This document shows, piece after piece, positions 24,814 to 36,155 of a stretch of DNA of 64,000 nt. The stretch spans positions 18,327,126 to 18,391,125 of the forward strand of contig NW_019211455.1 in NCBI RefSeq assembly GCF_002443255.2, written 5' to 3'. Each line of letters begins with the position of its first letter. Within the stretch, counting starts at the first letter, position 1. This DNA is from Varroa destructor. Taxonomy: Eukaryota; Arthropoda; Arachnida; Mesostigmata; Varroidae. A program made the translations under genes and the position numbers. The notes below the pieces were generated by a model. The model was not told the origin of the DNA. It worked only from the letters and a program-made list of their open reading frames with translations, and did no database searches.

Positions 24814-25534
24814 CTGCGGTTACCAAAGACTCATCAAAGCGCCAACTATTTACAAATTATAACTTCTTGTGTAAGTTACACCTGCAAAAGATGTAAGCCT
24901 AAAATAAAGGAAGTAGGTGTTCAACTATCCCAGCTATAAGTTTAATATTGTCCTAATATTGTATCTCAATATTTTTCTCTGCACACTCCCATTTTGCAAT
25001 GAAAATGCGTTTGTCACAAGACATAGCGTAGCCGGCACACGTCGGGAAACCACTGTGCTAAAAAGCAGTTTAGCGATAACTCACATGTTCTTATTTATCT
25101 AATGGCATTACTATTTCCACTACTGTTGTATAAAGATACGATCTGTAGTATGTACATGAATCATGCACACGTACGTTTGATAAACATCGTTACCATAGGT
25201 ATGAATAATTAATAGGTGCGTTATGGGAACCAGTATCTGTATTTGTTTAGCACTCAACAGTTCTAGCATCTATCAGATAGGTAACGTCTGCCGTCTTCAG
25301 ACTTTTCAACGACAGACTTTCCCGGGCTGAATTCGCGGAACAACTGGCAAAAAAATCGTCTGCTCATTCGAGCAATGAAATCTCTAACCGTGTCGTATGT
25401 GTGTTCTCAAGAGAATAACAGTTTTGTTAAGATGTGTTATTGCTTGAGAATACACGTTTGTCGGTTACTATACATCGGGTGATATCGCATGGTTTAAGGA
25501 ACCATCGCATCGAGGGATAGAGCAATCTAAGCAA

Positions 25535-25567
25535 GGGTTGCTGAGAACTTCCTTTCTAGGTAAGTTT
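25535..25567 (+). promoter_or_regulatory. Possible recursive splice site (zero-length exon)
   Basis: The plus strand reads GAACTTCCTTTCTAG directly followed by GTAAGTTTG, with the AG at 25558-25559 and GT at 25560. A polypyrimidine acceptor fused to a perfect donor is the ratchet-point signature known from very long arthropod introns. It lies in an AT-rich block without exons. Confidence 0.35.
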
Positions 25568-27889
25568 GCATTGCCTTGTAGTGCAATAGGATATATGGAC
25601 GTTTTCTAATTGTCTTATTGAGTATACCCATTTAGTGCTGATTCGCTGGAATAAAAATGTGGTCAACGTTAATTTTTCTTCACTTACTCCTAGACGTTTT
25701 AAGTTTTTTCCGTCTAAGTGTATGCTAGATACGCTGCTAAATGTTGCCTCACATGGCTCACCCCCCAACTCGAAATGAAATATGTCTAAGTCTAGTTGCA
25801 ACCCCCCCCCCCTCCCGTCCCTCCTTGTTCCTAGACCGATTTGTATCGTTGAACTTTATAGGCAAACATGTAGCCAATGTGCTATTACGATAATACGTAT
25901 GTCCACTAACCATTAGTACCTATTCTAGCCCATATTCAAGTATTAAGTTACCTAGGTTGTTAGCCTTATCTACATAGTTATTTTTGTTACATGAGCGGTA
26001 TCTTGGATCTATCGAAACTGATCAATCAATTGCTTTTGATACTAAGAGACATTTGCATTTCGTTTTAGCTAACAAAGTCTGCAGTATGTCAACACAGAGT
26101 CAAATTTTCGCAAATATTAAGCGTTATTATCAACAGCCTTAAACTCACTATTCTTCTTATTAAAAAAGCAGAAGGCACAACTAAAGATTAGCACGGTCCT
26201 TAATGAGTGCTAGGAATAATTAAGTTTTCATACAGAGACGAACCTAGATAGGTGCCTCGATTCAAATGAGACCTTGTGATTGTTTAGTCACATCTTCAAG
26301 GTAACTACAGTCATGCAAGTCAGAGACCAGACACGCTACTACTGGGCATTTAGCCCGTGAGCTTCGATCCACTTGGAACGATAGAAGCATTTTATCCATC
26401 GTCCTGGATTTCGTGATTATACGTACCAAGTTCTCACGCGTGTTCTTGCCAGCCTCTCTAGTCATAGTTTAGATGCCTCCATACGATTATTTTGATTTGT
26501 GAATGAAGCAAATTTGACCGGTTAGTTTTCGTATGTGCACAGCGAACAGAAAAATACGGGTCGACAATCCCATATGTGCATGCTTCGTCTGAAATGTTAG
26601 CACCGGTTTAGCCTTATAGTACAAGAAGAGGCACGAACTCGAGCTTGAATAAATTTCATAAATTGATTGGGCTGAAGCTAGCCCAACACTTTTGCTAATC
26701 CTCACTAAATACTACCAGTAGAAATTAAATATAGAAGCAAATTTTTCTAACATCGAGATTTCATTCAAACTTATCATTAGAAGAGCAATGCTTTTACGCT
26801 TACTTCGGCCCGAGCGCATCCGAGAGGCAGCCCAAGATAGACAAGCGAACGGCTAGACTATTGCTATGATGTGACTCTTTTGTGTTCACCCCCCAATGTA
26901 CGCCTTTTTGCGATGTTCCTTTCGGGGAACTGCATTTACTCATAGAGCAATGGTGCTTCGAGGTTCGAGCTTCGAGTATACAGGCAGCGCATAAAAGGAG
27001 ATCATACCTAGATAGATAGGTATCCGCATAACGATTACATCCATTCTCGTCGTTACTGTTGGCTTATAATGTTAGTCACTGCCGAAAGCGACAACGATTC
27101 AATACCGAGCGTATCGCTTCAGCTCCTAACGGCTCACCCCCTGTGTTGAGATCACAACGTACACACACAGAACGTGCTTCCTCAGATAGTCTTCGACAAA
27201 TCTATACAGACGATTGCAGGCAGCATGAATGTTCATACATATGTTCTACATATCAGCAGAAGCCGACAAGATGAAGAAGATTCTATCGCTCATTGAGCGA
27301 ATCCTTTCAGTAGCAATAGAGAAAACAGCACAGGCGGATGATGCCTACACTCTGTAGTATAGCATATATCATGTTCATCGCATCGTGCGCTATGAAGGAT
27401 TCTACTGTAGTAGACCGGCGAAACGCAAGACCTGTCCGGACCCGGCACGATATCCCCGAAACTTCATAGTCTACTGGTAGAATATGATATGACGCAGGCG
27501 ATGAATGCCAAGTATTATGGCTAGATTCGATATGAGTTTATCTTAGCTGTAAGCTTATCGATGAGGATTGTGTCAGCCCTAGTGCCTGAGCCAAACAGCT
27601 AGCTAGCCATCGAAAACTTGCTAGGCTAGCGCCACGTTAGCCTTACCGAGTCCTGAGGTAAAGGAATCTTCACCGCTTCCGAGATAAGCAAATCTTTACC
27701 GCAAATAATAGTGAAACGGTAAGGCACGTTAGCAACAGTACCTGAGATCGGCCCGATCGCATTTGTCATTTCTTTATCATTCTTTTGCTTGTCTAGGTCT
27801 TTCACTCAACCGACCTTGTCTTCCCATTCCGCCGAGCTCTTTTTTTTTTCCTATCCAACGTTTGCTAAGGTTTCTTCTTCATTGTAATG

Positions 27890-28114
27890 ATGGGCATCTC
27901 TTTGAAGGATGCGGAAGACCAGTATAAGCCGAACCAAACAGAAACATAGAAACGCGTGAAGAAGGGTAGTGTGCAAGGGACGCTTCCGGAGAGTAGCGAA
28001 CCAGGGCGCTGCGTGTGGACATTGGACAATGGCTGGAAACGGCAGATGGAGCCCAGAAATGTGTTAAATATCTTCGGAAAGGGAATCCGACATATCTTAA
28101 GTGATACTGCTTAG
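27890..28114 (+). pseudogene. Broken protein-like ORF, possible transposon remnant
   Basis: From the ATG at 27890 one frame runs to a TAG at 28112-28114 with a single internal TAG at 27947. The part after the stop reads GRCVWTLDNGWKRQMEPRNV, which vaguely recalls the C-terminal region of retroelement integrases, where a W/L-D-x-G-x-x-x-R pattern is common. No terminal repeats or other retroelement domains were seen nearby, so origin is uncertain. It could also be an ordinary exon beginning after the internal stop. Confidence 0.22.
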
Positions 28115-30510
28115 TGTGGATATCTATGTTCGTCTGTAGTGTCTCTTACTTCCTCACTCTTCTATTTATACTAAGCGCCTCGTGGAATGGGTGTGAGAGG
28201 TACAGGCAGGTTGCCACTAGAGGCCGAAGGAAGAATCCGAGAAGAGGTCGAATGGATTAATCAGATGAAGATCAGCACATAGGCCATGGTAAACTGGAAC
28301 ATAGAGAAGAAACAGTTACTGGTGCCATAAGCGTCGGTGATTACTGATGTTGTTACTAGGTCCTATAATAAGCTATTCTTCTTGCAATGGAACACGATGA
28401 ATTGCCGCTGTTCGTAAAAAGAACACTCAGCAAAGAGTTGATAAATGCGGTCACTTGCCAAATGATGGAATCGATCGCGTACGAAGCTTGAGAATACCAA
28501 AGAGCAATGACCAAATTCGAGTAAGCAGTATGCCTACCTAAGGTGTATTTGATTACCAACTTGACATTATAGTCTGTGATCTCAATCGTGCTTTAAAAAA
28601 ATGCAAGGGACAATTTAGATGTCACATGTATCGATTATGTATGCGTGTATAATTATCTGGATTCGAGAAGTTCTTTTAAACAGATCAGTTATGGCCAATG
28701 CCAGCAAGGTTTCCCTACACAATGAGACGACGACTACTACTGGGTGTCCATACGGTGCAGTTCTGAACGGGTTCCTTGTTTACGCTCGTTGTGATCTAAA
28801 TTAAATTTGTAATAGAATCGTTTGCGGATTTGTACGTGTAAGCGGACTTGTATATAAAGCCAACGACAAATGTGAATACTGCTTAGGATCGAGATGTTTT
28901 GCAACGAACGGTTGATCACTAGATCGAGAGAATGGTATTATAAGCCAAATCTAAATGGGTTACAGGTTTTGATCTGGGCTTCCGAAAGATTTTCCACCCA
29001 CAAAATAGGTATCCCGCAGTGAGGAGTTAGTGAAGATCGTACCGACAACGCCGCAGACACATGCATCGTCTGGTTCTGTAACGTGAGGCTGCAAGGCCGG
29101 AAGCATACCTCACACATTCCGTAGTGTAACACAAGCATCATACTGACATGTATAAACGCATTCTTCTGGCATTAAAGCGAAAACAAGTGAGCGTCACGTA
29201 ACAAACCGGCTAGCAAAACCTGGGCTAGCCCAAAACTTTTGAGGACTTCGGGAAAACGCTGATTATGTCCAATGGTAACAGGAGCGTCACCCCTTTAGTT
29301 ACACCCAAAACATACTATATAACAGAGAGAGAGAAATTTACTCGGTAGTTTGAGTCATGTCGCTTCCTCTTGCTGCTAGTTTTTCATTTCCCTAATCTGT
29401 AATAGTTGCTTAGGTCTATGTCGGGCACAAAAACAGCCGTCATCCTACAACCGGTAAAAGAAGCGTTGTCTTTGGCCTAGCTGGTATTCAGGGTCTGTTC
29501 TTGCCGTTGACATATCAGCACAGACAATGCGGACGTCTGTGACATGATGTCATACGAAATATTAAGAGTGGCGAAAAAGCCGAGTGATACCGATTGCCGA
29601 CGAAATTGTTAAGGCGAGATGAGCGAGTAGGCTTAGATCAAGAGGCGAAGTAAAAAAATCCAGACGATTTGTTAGTGTCGACTAATTGTTGAACCATGTA
29701 TAAGAATAGTAGCAACTGTACTAACAATAAACGGTATGTTTTAAGTAAGGGTAGGCAAAGCTGCAGTGCCAAGGGCTTCGAGTGTTCAAATTCTTCTAGT
29801 TACGTCTCTGTGTATTAGACATTGTGTAACACGATTATGGGAGAGGTGGGACATTCACACATGTTTGTTCTCAGAACGAAGGTTTTTCAGAGGCATCACA
29901 AAATAATAGATGTTCCACCGAACGCGTTGTTGCTATATAGACATAACGTTTACGGCTATCATGAGCTTCGAGTAATCGTTGGCTGTGGAAGATGTTCTAA
30001 ATATATTGTGAGCGCCATTCTCTATTACACACACAATTATGGAGCAATCTTTACCATTTATTGCCTTCTACAAGTACTGTTTATAAACGTCTTTATATGA
30101 TCCGTGCGCGCTTTGTACCAGCATTTGGCACTTTTCGCATTTGTATCGTTGTATCGTTGCCCAGTTCGAATCATTCGAGACAACAAGACGATACATTTAT
30201 AACGTGTTCATTGCAGATTATGAAGTCCAGTCACTAAAAACAGATCTTAGCAGTTAAATAATAAACATCAAACAACCTGAACATACTATTAGACGCAGCC
30301 TTACGGATCTTCTGTCTGATTGTTATCTTTATATCACAAAATGCCTAGGCATGTCGGTACTGGATACGTGAGAGATGTGGAGAATTCGAAACTTTTCGCC
30401 CCCAGAATATTATTAGTAAAGCATAGATTAAATAAACCGTAAGTTAGACTGGGGACACTAAACGAAAACACAGGGCGATGAGTCTAGCAGACGTGCGTAA
30501 CTGTTGATTG

Positions 30511-30541
30511 ACACTTACCTCTAAGCAAGGAAAGACCAATC
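30511..30541 (-). promoter_or_regulatory. Possible recursive splice site, minus strand
   Basis: The minus strand reads GGTCTTTCCTTGCTTAGAG then GTAAGTGTC. The pyrimidine tract ends in TTAGAG with the AG at 30520-30519 and the donor GT at 30518-30517. As on the plus strand at 25560, acceptor and donor are fused or separated by two bases. Confidence 0.28.
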
Positions 30542-30936
30542 TAAATATATTCAAAGAAAATGTATGTATTTCCAAAGATTTACTGATATTTATATAACAT
30601 TCTTAACTCACTAACAATCAGTAAATTATTGTCTTGCACCGATCTCGATATCACCACATATGACACATATATATTTTCTGTAGACCGTCTACTTATACAA
30701 TAAAAATCGTTATTTATAAATAAATCACGATGATCGTGGTTTGTGTCAAAAACATAAGATTGTTAGAGGGCCTTATAGCTTGCACTATCGCACACTTTAT
30801 GTAAGCTTCAAGCAAGCGAAAAAGCAGCCATACGTAAGCAGAATTTTCTCCAGTGCTGGATGCCCTGCTAGCCCCAGTGCGAGCATACCCCACGGGCGAC
30901 CACTGTGCCAGGCGGGACAGAGGAAAATGCTACGAG

Positions 30937-31077
30937 TCAACGACGAGTAGATTGCATCGGTGTTGGTTTGTCCTTCCCATTGAAGCCAGCTCCCCTTATT
31001 TCTGACCATTCTCCATGTTCTGCTGCTATGTCCCAGGTTACCCTCAACCACCCCCGTCCGTCGGGGTGGCCGGTGAC
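30937..31077 (-). CDS. Candidate terminal exon with a VTWD-type beta segment
   Basis: The acceptor GTTGGTTTTGTTTGGCAG opens a phase-0 frame of 46 codons to TGA, starting VTGHPDGRGWLRVTWDIAAE. The G..GW.RVTWD pattern is reminiscent of beta-barrel modules such as the MIB/HERC2 domain, but this rests on a dozen residues. A plus-strand frame and a second minus-strand frame overlap it. Confidence 0.25.
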   Translation of the reverse strand, partial: VTGHPDGRGWLRVTWDIAAEHGEWSEIRGAGFNGKDKPTPMQSTRR

Positions 31078-31499
31078 CTGCCAAACAAAACCAACTCGAT
31101 CAGCCCTACCATTTGGTCATAAATCTTGCGGGTATCCTTTCCTTTGCTGGCTATGCATAGGCTTGCCTGTACCGCATCACTCCATCCTACTGGCAGGAGC
31201 AGACGAGACATAGACAGTGTTCAGCAGACTACGGCGTAGCTTGAGAAGAGCAGGAAGATCGGGTTTGGGGATAGCCGCCCCAAAAACCATCACTAGCGAC
31301 AATCCCTAGTTTCCGTAGCCCGAAACTCTAGCTAGACTTTCCTCCTCTTTTGCAACGTTCTATCCAAGACCTAGTTGGCAAAAACTTTGCGATACATGAC
31401 CACCATGCCAGGGGGTCCATTTCGTGGCCATACTTGCCCCTATCCGCGCAAGGGTGGGGTTATCGCAGTCACGTGAAGAAGGCACGGGCGTATTCGTAG

Positions 31500-31724
31500 C
31501 TAGCATGTCCTCAAAGCTTGTCGTAAGTCGACCTGTGGGCATGCCTCAGAGAGAATAAAAGAGAGAGCTGCTGTGTTGCTATAAACGCGGTGGTCGGCCC
31601 GAGGAAACAGTAGACTGAACTGGACCTGCTGGGGTTGAGGACTGCAAGAGTTTCTGGCGGCGGGTAAGAGGGGGTCTTGAGATGTCACAGGGATATCGCG
31701 AATGGGCCAGCAACGGGTGAAGAC
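31500..31724 (-). CDS. Candidate terminal exon
   Basis: A pyrimidine-rich stretch ending CACTCGTTCACTCACTCAG precedes a phase-0 frame of 74 codons to TAG (SQDPLLPAARNSCSPQPQQV in the first third). A GTCGAC after CCACAG is too weak to be a donor. The family is unknown. It could be linked to the minus-strand exon candidate at 30937-31077, but no phase-consistent donor was found. Confidence 0.24.
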   Translation of the reverse strand, partial: VFTRCWPIRDIPVTSQDPLLPAARNSCSPQPQQVQFSLLFPRADHRVYSNTAALSFILSEACPQVDLRQALRTC

Positions 31725-32009
31725 CTGAGTGAGTGAACGAGTGAACCAACAAGCGAAAGAAGAAGCCAACCAGCGAGAGAGCAAAGCTGGAGAAACGTTG
31801 CCACCGCCACTCTTCTCTTGTTCACCCCTATTCGGCTTCGCTGTTGTTGTCTTAGCGGGCTAATTATTGGCTACCTGATCGCATCTCACTCACAAGAGAA
31901 CGAAGAAGGCGGAAGGAAGCGCAAGCAACTGTATCCTGCGTCAGCTTGCCTGCATCGCTCTGTTACTGCTATTGCTACCCTTCACAACATCCATCTGGAG
32001 TCTACGCAG

Positions 32010-32126
32010 CCCATCTCCGATCTAAGCCATCGAGGTACGCGAGAACAAAGAGGATTCACGCAGAGACGTCAGACGAGGCATTGTGTCATAGTATGCGCCT
32101 GGCAAAAACAGGAGAATCGGCAGCCA
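32010..32126 (+). CDS. Candidate internal exon
   Basis: The frame lies between an ATCTGGAGTCTACGCAG acceptor and a donor GCCA/GTAAGTTT. It enters with two bases, runs 38 codons and leaves one. The peptide is Arg/Ser/Ala-rich (RSKPSRYARTKRIHAETSDE). It sits in the GC-rich island at 30.8-33.2 kb, which may alternatively hold a promoter with an untranslated first exon ending at this donor. Confidence 0.25.
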
Positions 32127-34577
32127 GTAAGTTTACGGTAGCCGGCAGAAGTAGAACGCACTGGCCGTTGGTTCCAGTAGCCGATCACTACTTTGGGAAG
32201 AAAAGGAGGAAAAACGAAGCTGGGCGAAGGCATCGCATGGTTACGGTTTTTCTATAACTCAACTACTTGACCGGCAGGGCCCATATGGACCAGGCAGATC
32301 TATGTCGGTCAAGTCAGGTTTATTTGAGTAGATGGGACATGTGACTGTTTGTAGGTAAGGAACGCCTTGGTTCAATCCGGGCTCATTCCTCAGTTTGCTC
32401 TCGTTCCTGCTATGAGCTTGCCGTTGGTTAAGGTGAGCTTCATATAGGCTAGATCAGTCTGGTCACTGTGTCAGTATCAAGGCGGACAGAACACTACATT
32501 CAAACAGTGATGCTAGGCATTTACTAGCGCGGTATTTGAAATAGCGTAGATAAAGCTTGCTTACACAAGAGTCTGCTCATAGTGGACCTAGTCGCGATAG
32601 TCGCATGGTTTTGTTGGAGCGTTACGCGGTTCCACATGAACCAGGCAGCCGGCTGGTAAGCCGCGGCAACGAGCATCAGACTCTGCAACAGGGCCGCTTC
32701 GACACTCCTCAGTCGCTAGAACTACTACTTAATGGCTGATCGGCTAGGTGGGGTGGGCTCCACGAGACTTAACCTCGACTTAACGAGAACGACGTGAGGC
32801 ACATTGCTTTCAAGGGCTCACTTCTAGAGAACACGTCTCCGCATCTTCGGTAGCTGCTTGCAGCATCAAGGTATTGCTTCAGTGTTGGCCTATTCTTGGC
32901 TCCTCTCCATGCCTCGCCGACTCCTGAGGTCATGTGCCAAACTCAGTCTCATACAGCCTCTTGTAGGCGAAGCTAGCGAAGGCCTAGAAGACGAAGAGAT
33001 TGACCGACAGCTTACCCCTCGCCGCTACCTACATTTCCATGTCAGAGCCAGTTCCCTTGTATCGTCGCATCGCAGTTGGCGCGTTCGGCCGGGACGACCG
33101 ACCAGTACTCCTTACATCCACTCAAGTTGTCACCTCGAAAACATTGGTTATCGTTGCGCTGTTGTACTAGGATAACAGGATATAGGTCGACAATGCACAG
33201 GTAAAAGGTTACCATCTGTCTCCATTGTTCAGAAGGACAGACTAGATAAATGGCGCAGAAGCGGACTCTACAGCTTGTTAATAATTTAACGAGTTTTTCA
33301 GCCCAGCTATGAATCATACGCCTCATCGTTAGCCAAGTTCATATGTAATAGGAAGAATTACATTGCTCTCGTTTAGACGTGACAGTCAACTAGATAAAAA
33401 TGTCGGAAAAAATTGCTTCGTTAATTATGCCTAGTGTTTTTTTTTTGGGGAATTATTTTTGTATGTTGCATGGTGTATAATATCGAATAGCATACAATTT
33501 ATGTTGGATCTCGTTCTATTAGAATTTTAAAATATATTTTTTGTTTCCTTTCTATACGAAAACGTATCCAAGCTAGGATGCTACTACTAGAAGATTAAGC
33601 ACATGTGCTCCTTCTTATGTGAATTAAAGTTCAATTACTTTTCTACCACCTATATTTGAAATGTGTCTGCATCTAATTGGAGCGTCAGGGTAGGTTGTAC
33701 TAGGTCACGATCTATGCAGAGGAGTCTAAAAGATTATTAATGAAATTAAAGACTTAGACCAAGCACTCCAAGCAGCAATACATCAGAAGAGCCCAATTTA
33801 TCCTCTGCCATCGCCAAATCCCTTCGGGTCGCATGAATATGCCTACAATTTTCTCTTGTATTCTATCTTTTTCACGTGCGTGAGCGTCTACCTCACCTGT
33901 CGTCGGCTAGGACCTCTTGAGGCGATGTGATAAGAACTAGCCCTGTTACCATGAAAAGTTCTTTAATTGTCTCAACAGAAACATGAGGAGCTACCGATAA
34001 AAATGTCGAAGAATATTCGAAACCATCAACATATGCTTACACAATAGGTCATTATGACTCACCTCACCAAATTATACTAGGGGATGTTGTGTTACCATGC
34101 TAATCATGAAAGGAATCGTTGGCTATTATTTATTTCAAAACATATTTGAAACTTTCGAGTCTACAATACTGTCTGATTTATCCAGATGATAAATCAGGTA
34201 CAATGAACTTCCATGTGACTGGGACGTACATATAAAAAAAGACACCTCGATCTCTTTCCACGTTTATATTAGAAAAATCAAAGCAGACGTATTCGTTTAG
34301 GATCCTACCTAAACGTTCGTACCGTCTCCGATAGCTTCTTTTTAACGTTTAAAGGTCTATGTTCGAGTATTGCAATCGACAATCTGCTACTGCCTAGTAA
34401 GGAAGTTATTCACTTCAATAGTTGTTCATACTTAGTTTCACCCATTTTTACTTACACAAGATTAACTTACATCCTATATAACAGCTTAAAACAGATACTT
34501 ATTACTATAGGCCTGTGCGTGAATTTTCTTCTGAGCCGTTTAGCACATGGCTTGCGTCTTGTACGACGTCCACCTCG
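32127..34577. other. No confident gene
   Basis: GC-richer to 33.3 kb, where opposite-strand frames at 32858-33175 (+) and 33042-33326 (-, ATG start, 94 codons, Cys/Trp-containing) overlap. AT-rich and stop-dense afterwards. Confidence 0.4.
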
Positions 34578-34598
34578 TCAAGGACAGTGAAGGCATCT

Positions 34599-34614
34599 CC
34601 CCCCCCCCCCCCCC
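34599..34614. repeat. Poly(C) tract
   Basis: Sixteen consecutive C residues. A shorter run of eleven C lies at 25802-25812. Confidence 0.95.
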
Positions 34615-34739
34615 TGCATTTGAAATAGAACATGCTGTACATCGGAAAATGGCAGAGTCCACATCCGGCTGTCTATTAGGTAAAAGCTAAACGAGACAAC
34701 AGAATTCGCCAATGTCTTCCGAGTTCCTACCGTCGTTCC

Positions 34740-34998
34740 GATGTCCATCCGAAAAGCGAACGGAAGCATGGCCAATTCGTCGATTTCCGTCATTTCGAAT
34801 CCGTTCCAATGAATACCCGAGCCAACCAAGTTAGTCAACGCCAAGCTGATTACCTCGTTTGAAGCGGCCGCTGACGCTTTCTTCACATAGAAGGCAACAT
34901 CATCAATCTTGCTATTGCCTCCGCTACTGCTGGCGGCGGTGACACACTTATTTGAATTCGTAGAAACTCTTTCGAAGTCGCCTATGTCTGAGTACGCA
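34740..34998 (-). CDS. Open frame with protein-like composition, splice limits unclear
   Basis: One minus-strand frame is open from about 34998 through a possible donor ACG/GTAGGA at about 34739 and beyond. It includes KIDDVAFYVKKASAAASNE, directly followed by an alternative donor GAG/GTAATC. The upstream acceptor (GAAACATACAG) lacks a good pyrimidine tract. The frame later reads through the poly(C) tract at 34599-34614, which is surely non-coding. Confidence 0.22.
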
Positions 34999-35913
34999 AT
35001 CTGTATGTTTCAGTTATATCTTCTTCATGTGGCACAATCGTGACCATTCTGCTCATCCGTACCACTGCTTTACGCCTTATTCGGCCATTATTGCGCTGAC
35101 ACGACGATGACGAGGTTCCCACTTCTAGTCACTACTACTAAAATCACTGAGATGAGGTAGGGCATTACAATGGGCTGTTATACGCTTCCTTGCTATATTC
35201 AGAGGCTTTTTACAGAGCCCCGAAAGTATGCGTTCGAATCTCCCGGGAGAACGAAGATGCACCGTGGCCTGCAGCGGCGGCGCTCTGCTAGGCAACTTCA
35301 ACTACTATCACAATTACTGTTTCTATCTTATCGTGATCTAACCTAGAAAACGGCCGAAATTTTGCAAGCTAAAAGAGTTGGACGTAGTAGTATTTGCGAG
35401 TCTAAATATAGTTTTTTTTGTGTTTTGCAACAACGCGACTGCTCGTGTTACGGCTTCGTTTATCTCTCTCTCGCTGTTAGACTTCTCGGACTTGGCCTAG
35501 AGTTGACCTACACCTAACTGTTTTCTTTCGTTTGTTGGCCTGACAGGCGTGACAAAGCTTCCAAGTCGTACCGGCAGGTTCCACCGAAACCACGCCAGGC
35601 CAAGAGAGATACAGTCGGGCTCCATGCATAGAAGGGCCCTGCAGCAGCTTTACTGTCTTAGGACGTTTCGTGGACAAAGCAGAAAGACCAGCAACTCGAG
35701 GGCGGCAACAGAAGGCAATGTTCTTGCTATGACAATCTCTCTCATGAGCACAACAAGCCCAGCAGGAACAAACGACAAATTCAATCAGAGGTGTTTGAAC
35801 TGAGCGCAGAGACGCAGCAGGTCACAGTGCGACATCAACACAATAACATACCACGTAAACCTCCCACGAGCGCTAGCGAGGTCGCTGCATCTATGTACCG
35901 CTTGCCTCTTGCC

Positions 35914-36155
35914 TCATGTCTCTTTGTGTTTTTCGAACAAGAGCCGAAGCGATGGGCCGACATTCGATAGGGGGCAACGGTAAGCGGTTTGCTCCTTTTT
36001 CTCCTCTTCTATTTCGACTAGCATTCTGCTGTCCTTGGCTCTGTTCACTTGGATGGCTACTCTAACCTCAAGCAAAAGGCGGACAGTAGCTGTGTTCTTC
36101 TTGATGCCCCCTGTCCCCAGGAGATGTGAAGGATTTGCAAAATCGGCAACCTGCT
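35914..36155 (-). CDS. Candidate terminal exon, charged C-terminus
   Basis: The acceptor GCGGTTTTCTGCCTTTAG opens an exon with two carried bases and 79 codons ending in TGA. The peptide has a Lys/Glu-rich stretch (MLVEIEEEKKEQTAYR) and a basic end (LRLLFEKHKET). No long plus-strand frame competes. Weak internal donors (GAG/GTTAGA, CAA/GTGAAC) could shorten it. Confidence 0.3.

Larger units (their letters stand above)
24814..30510. other. AT-rich block, probable long intron or intergenic DNA
   Basis: Few open frames. Notable items are the recursive splice candidate at 25559, a 67-codon ATG-initiated minus-strand ORF at 26262-26465 and the broken ORF at 27890. Frames at 28938-29141 (-) and 29822-30100 (+) are protein-like but unbounded. 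Confidence 0.45.

Noticed and set aside
32355..32395. GGTTCAATCC resembling a tRNA B box
   Set aside because: The would-be T stem does not pair and no A box precedes it. The same applies to GTTCGAATC at about 35233.
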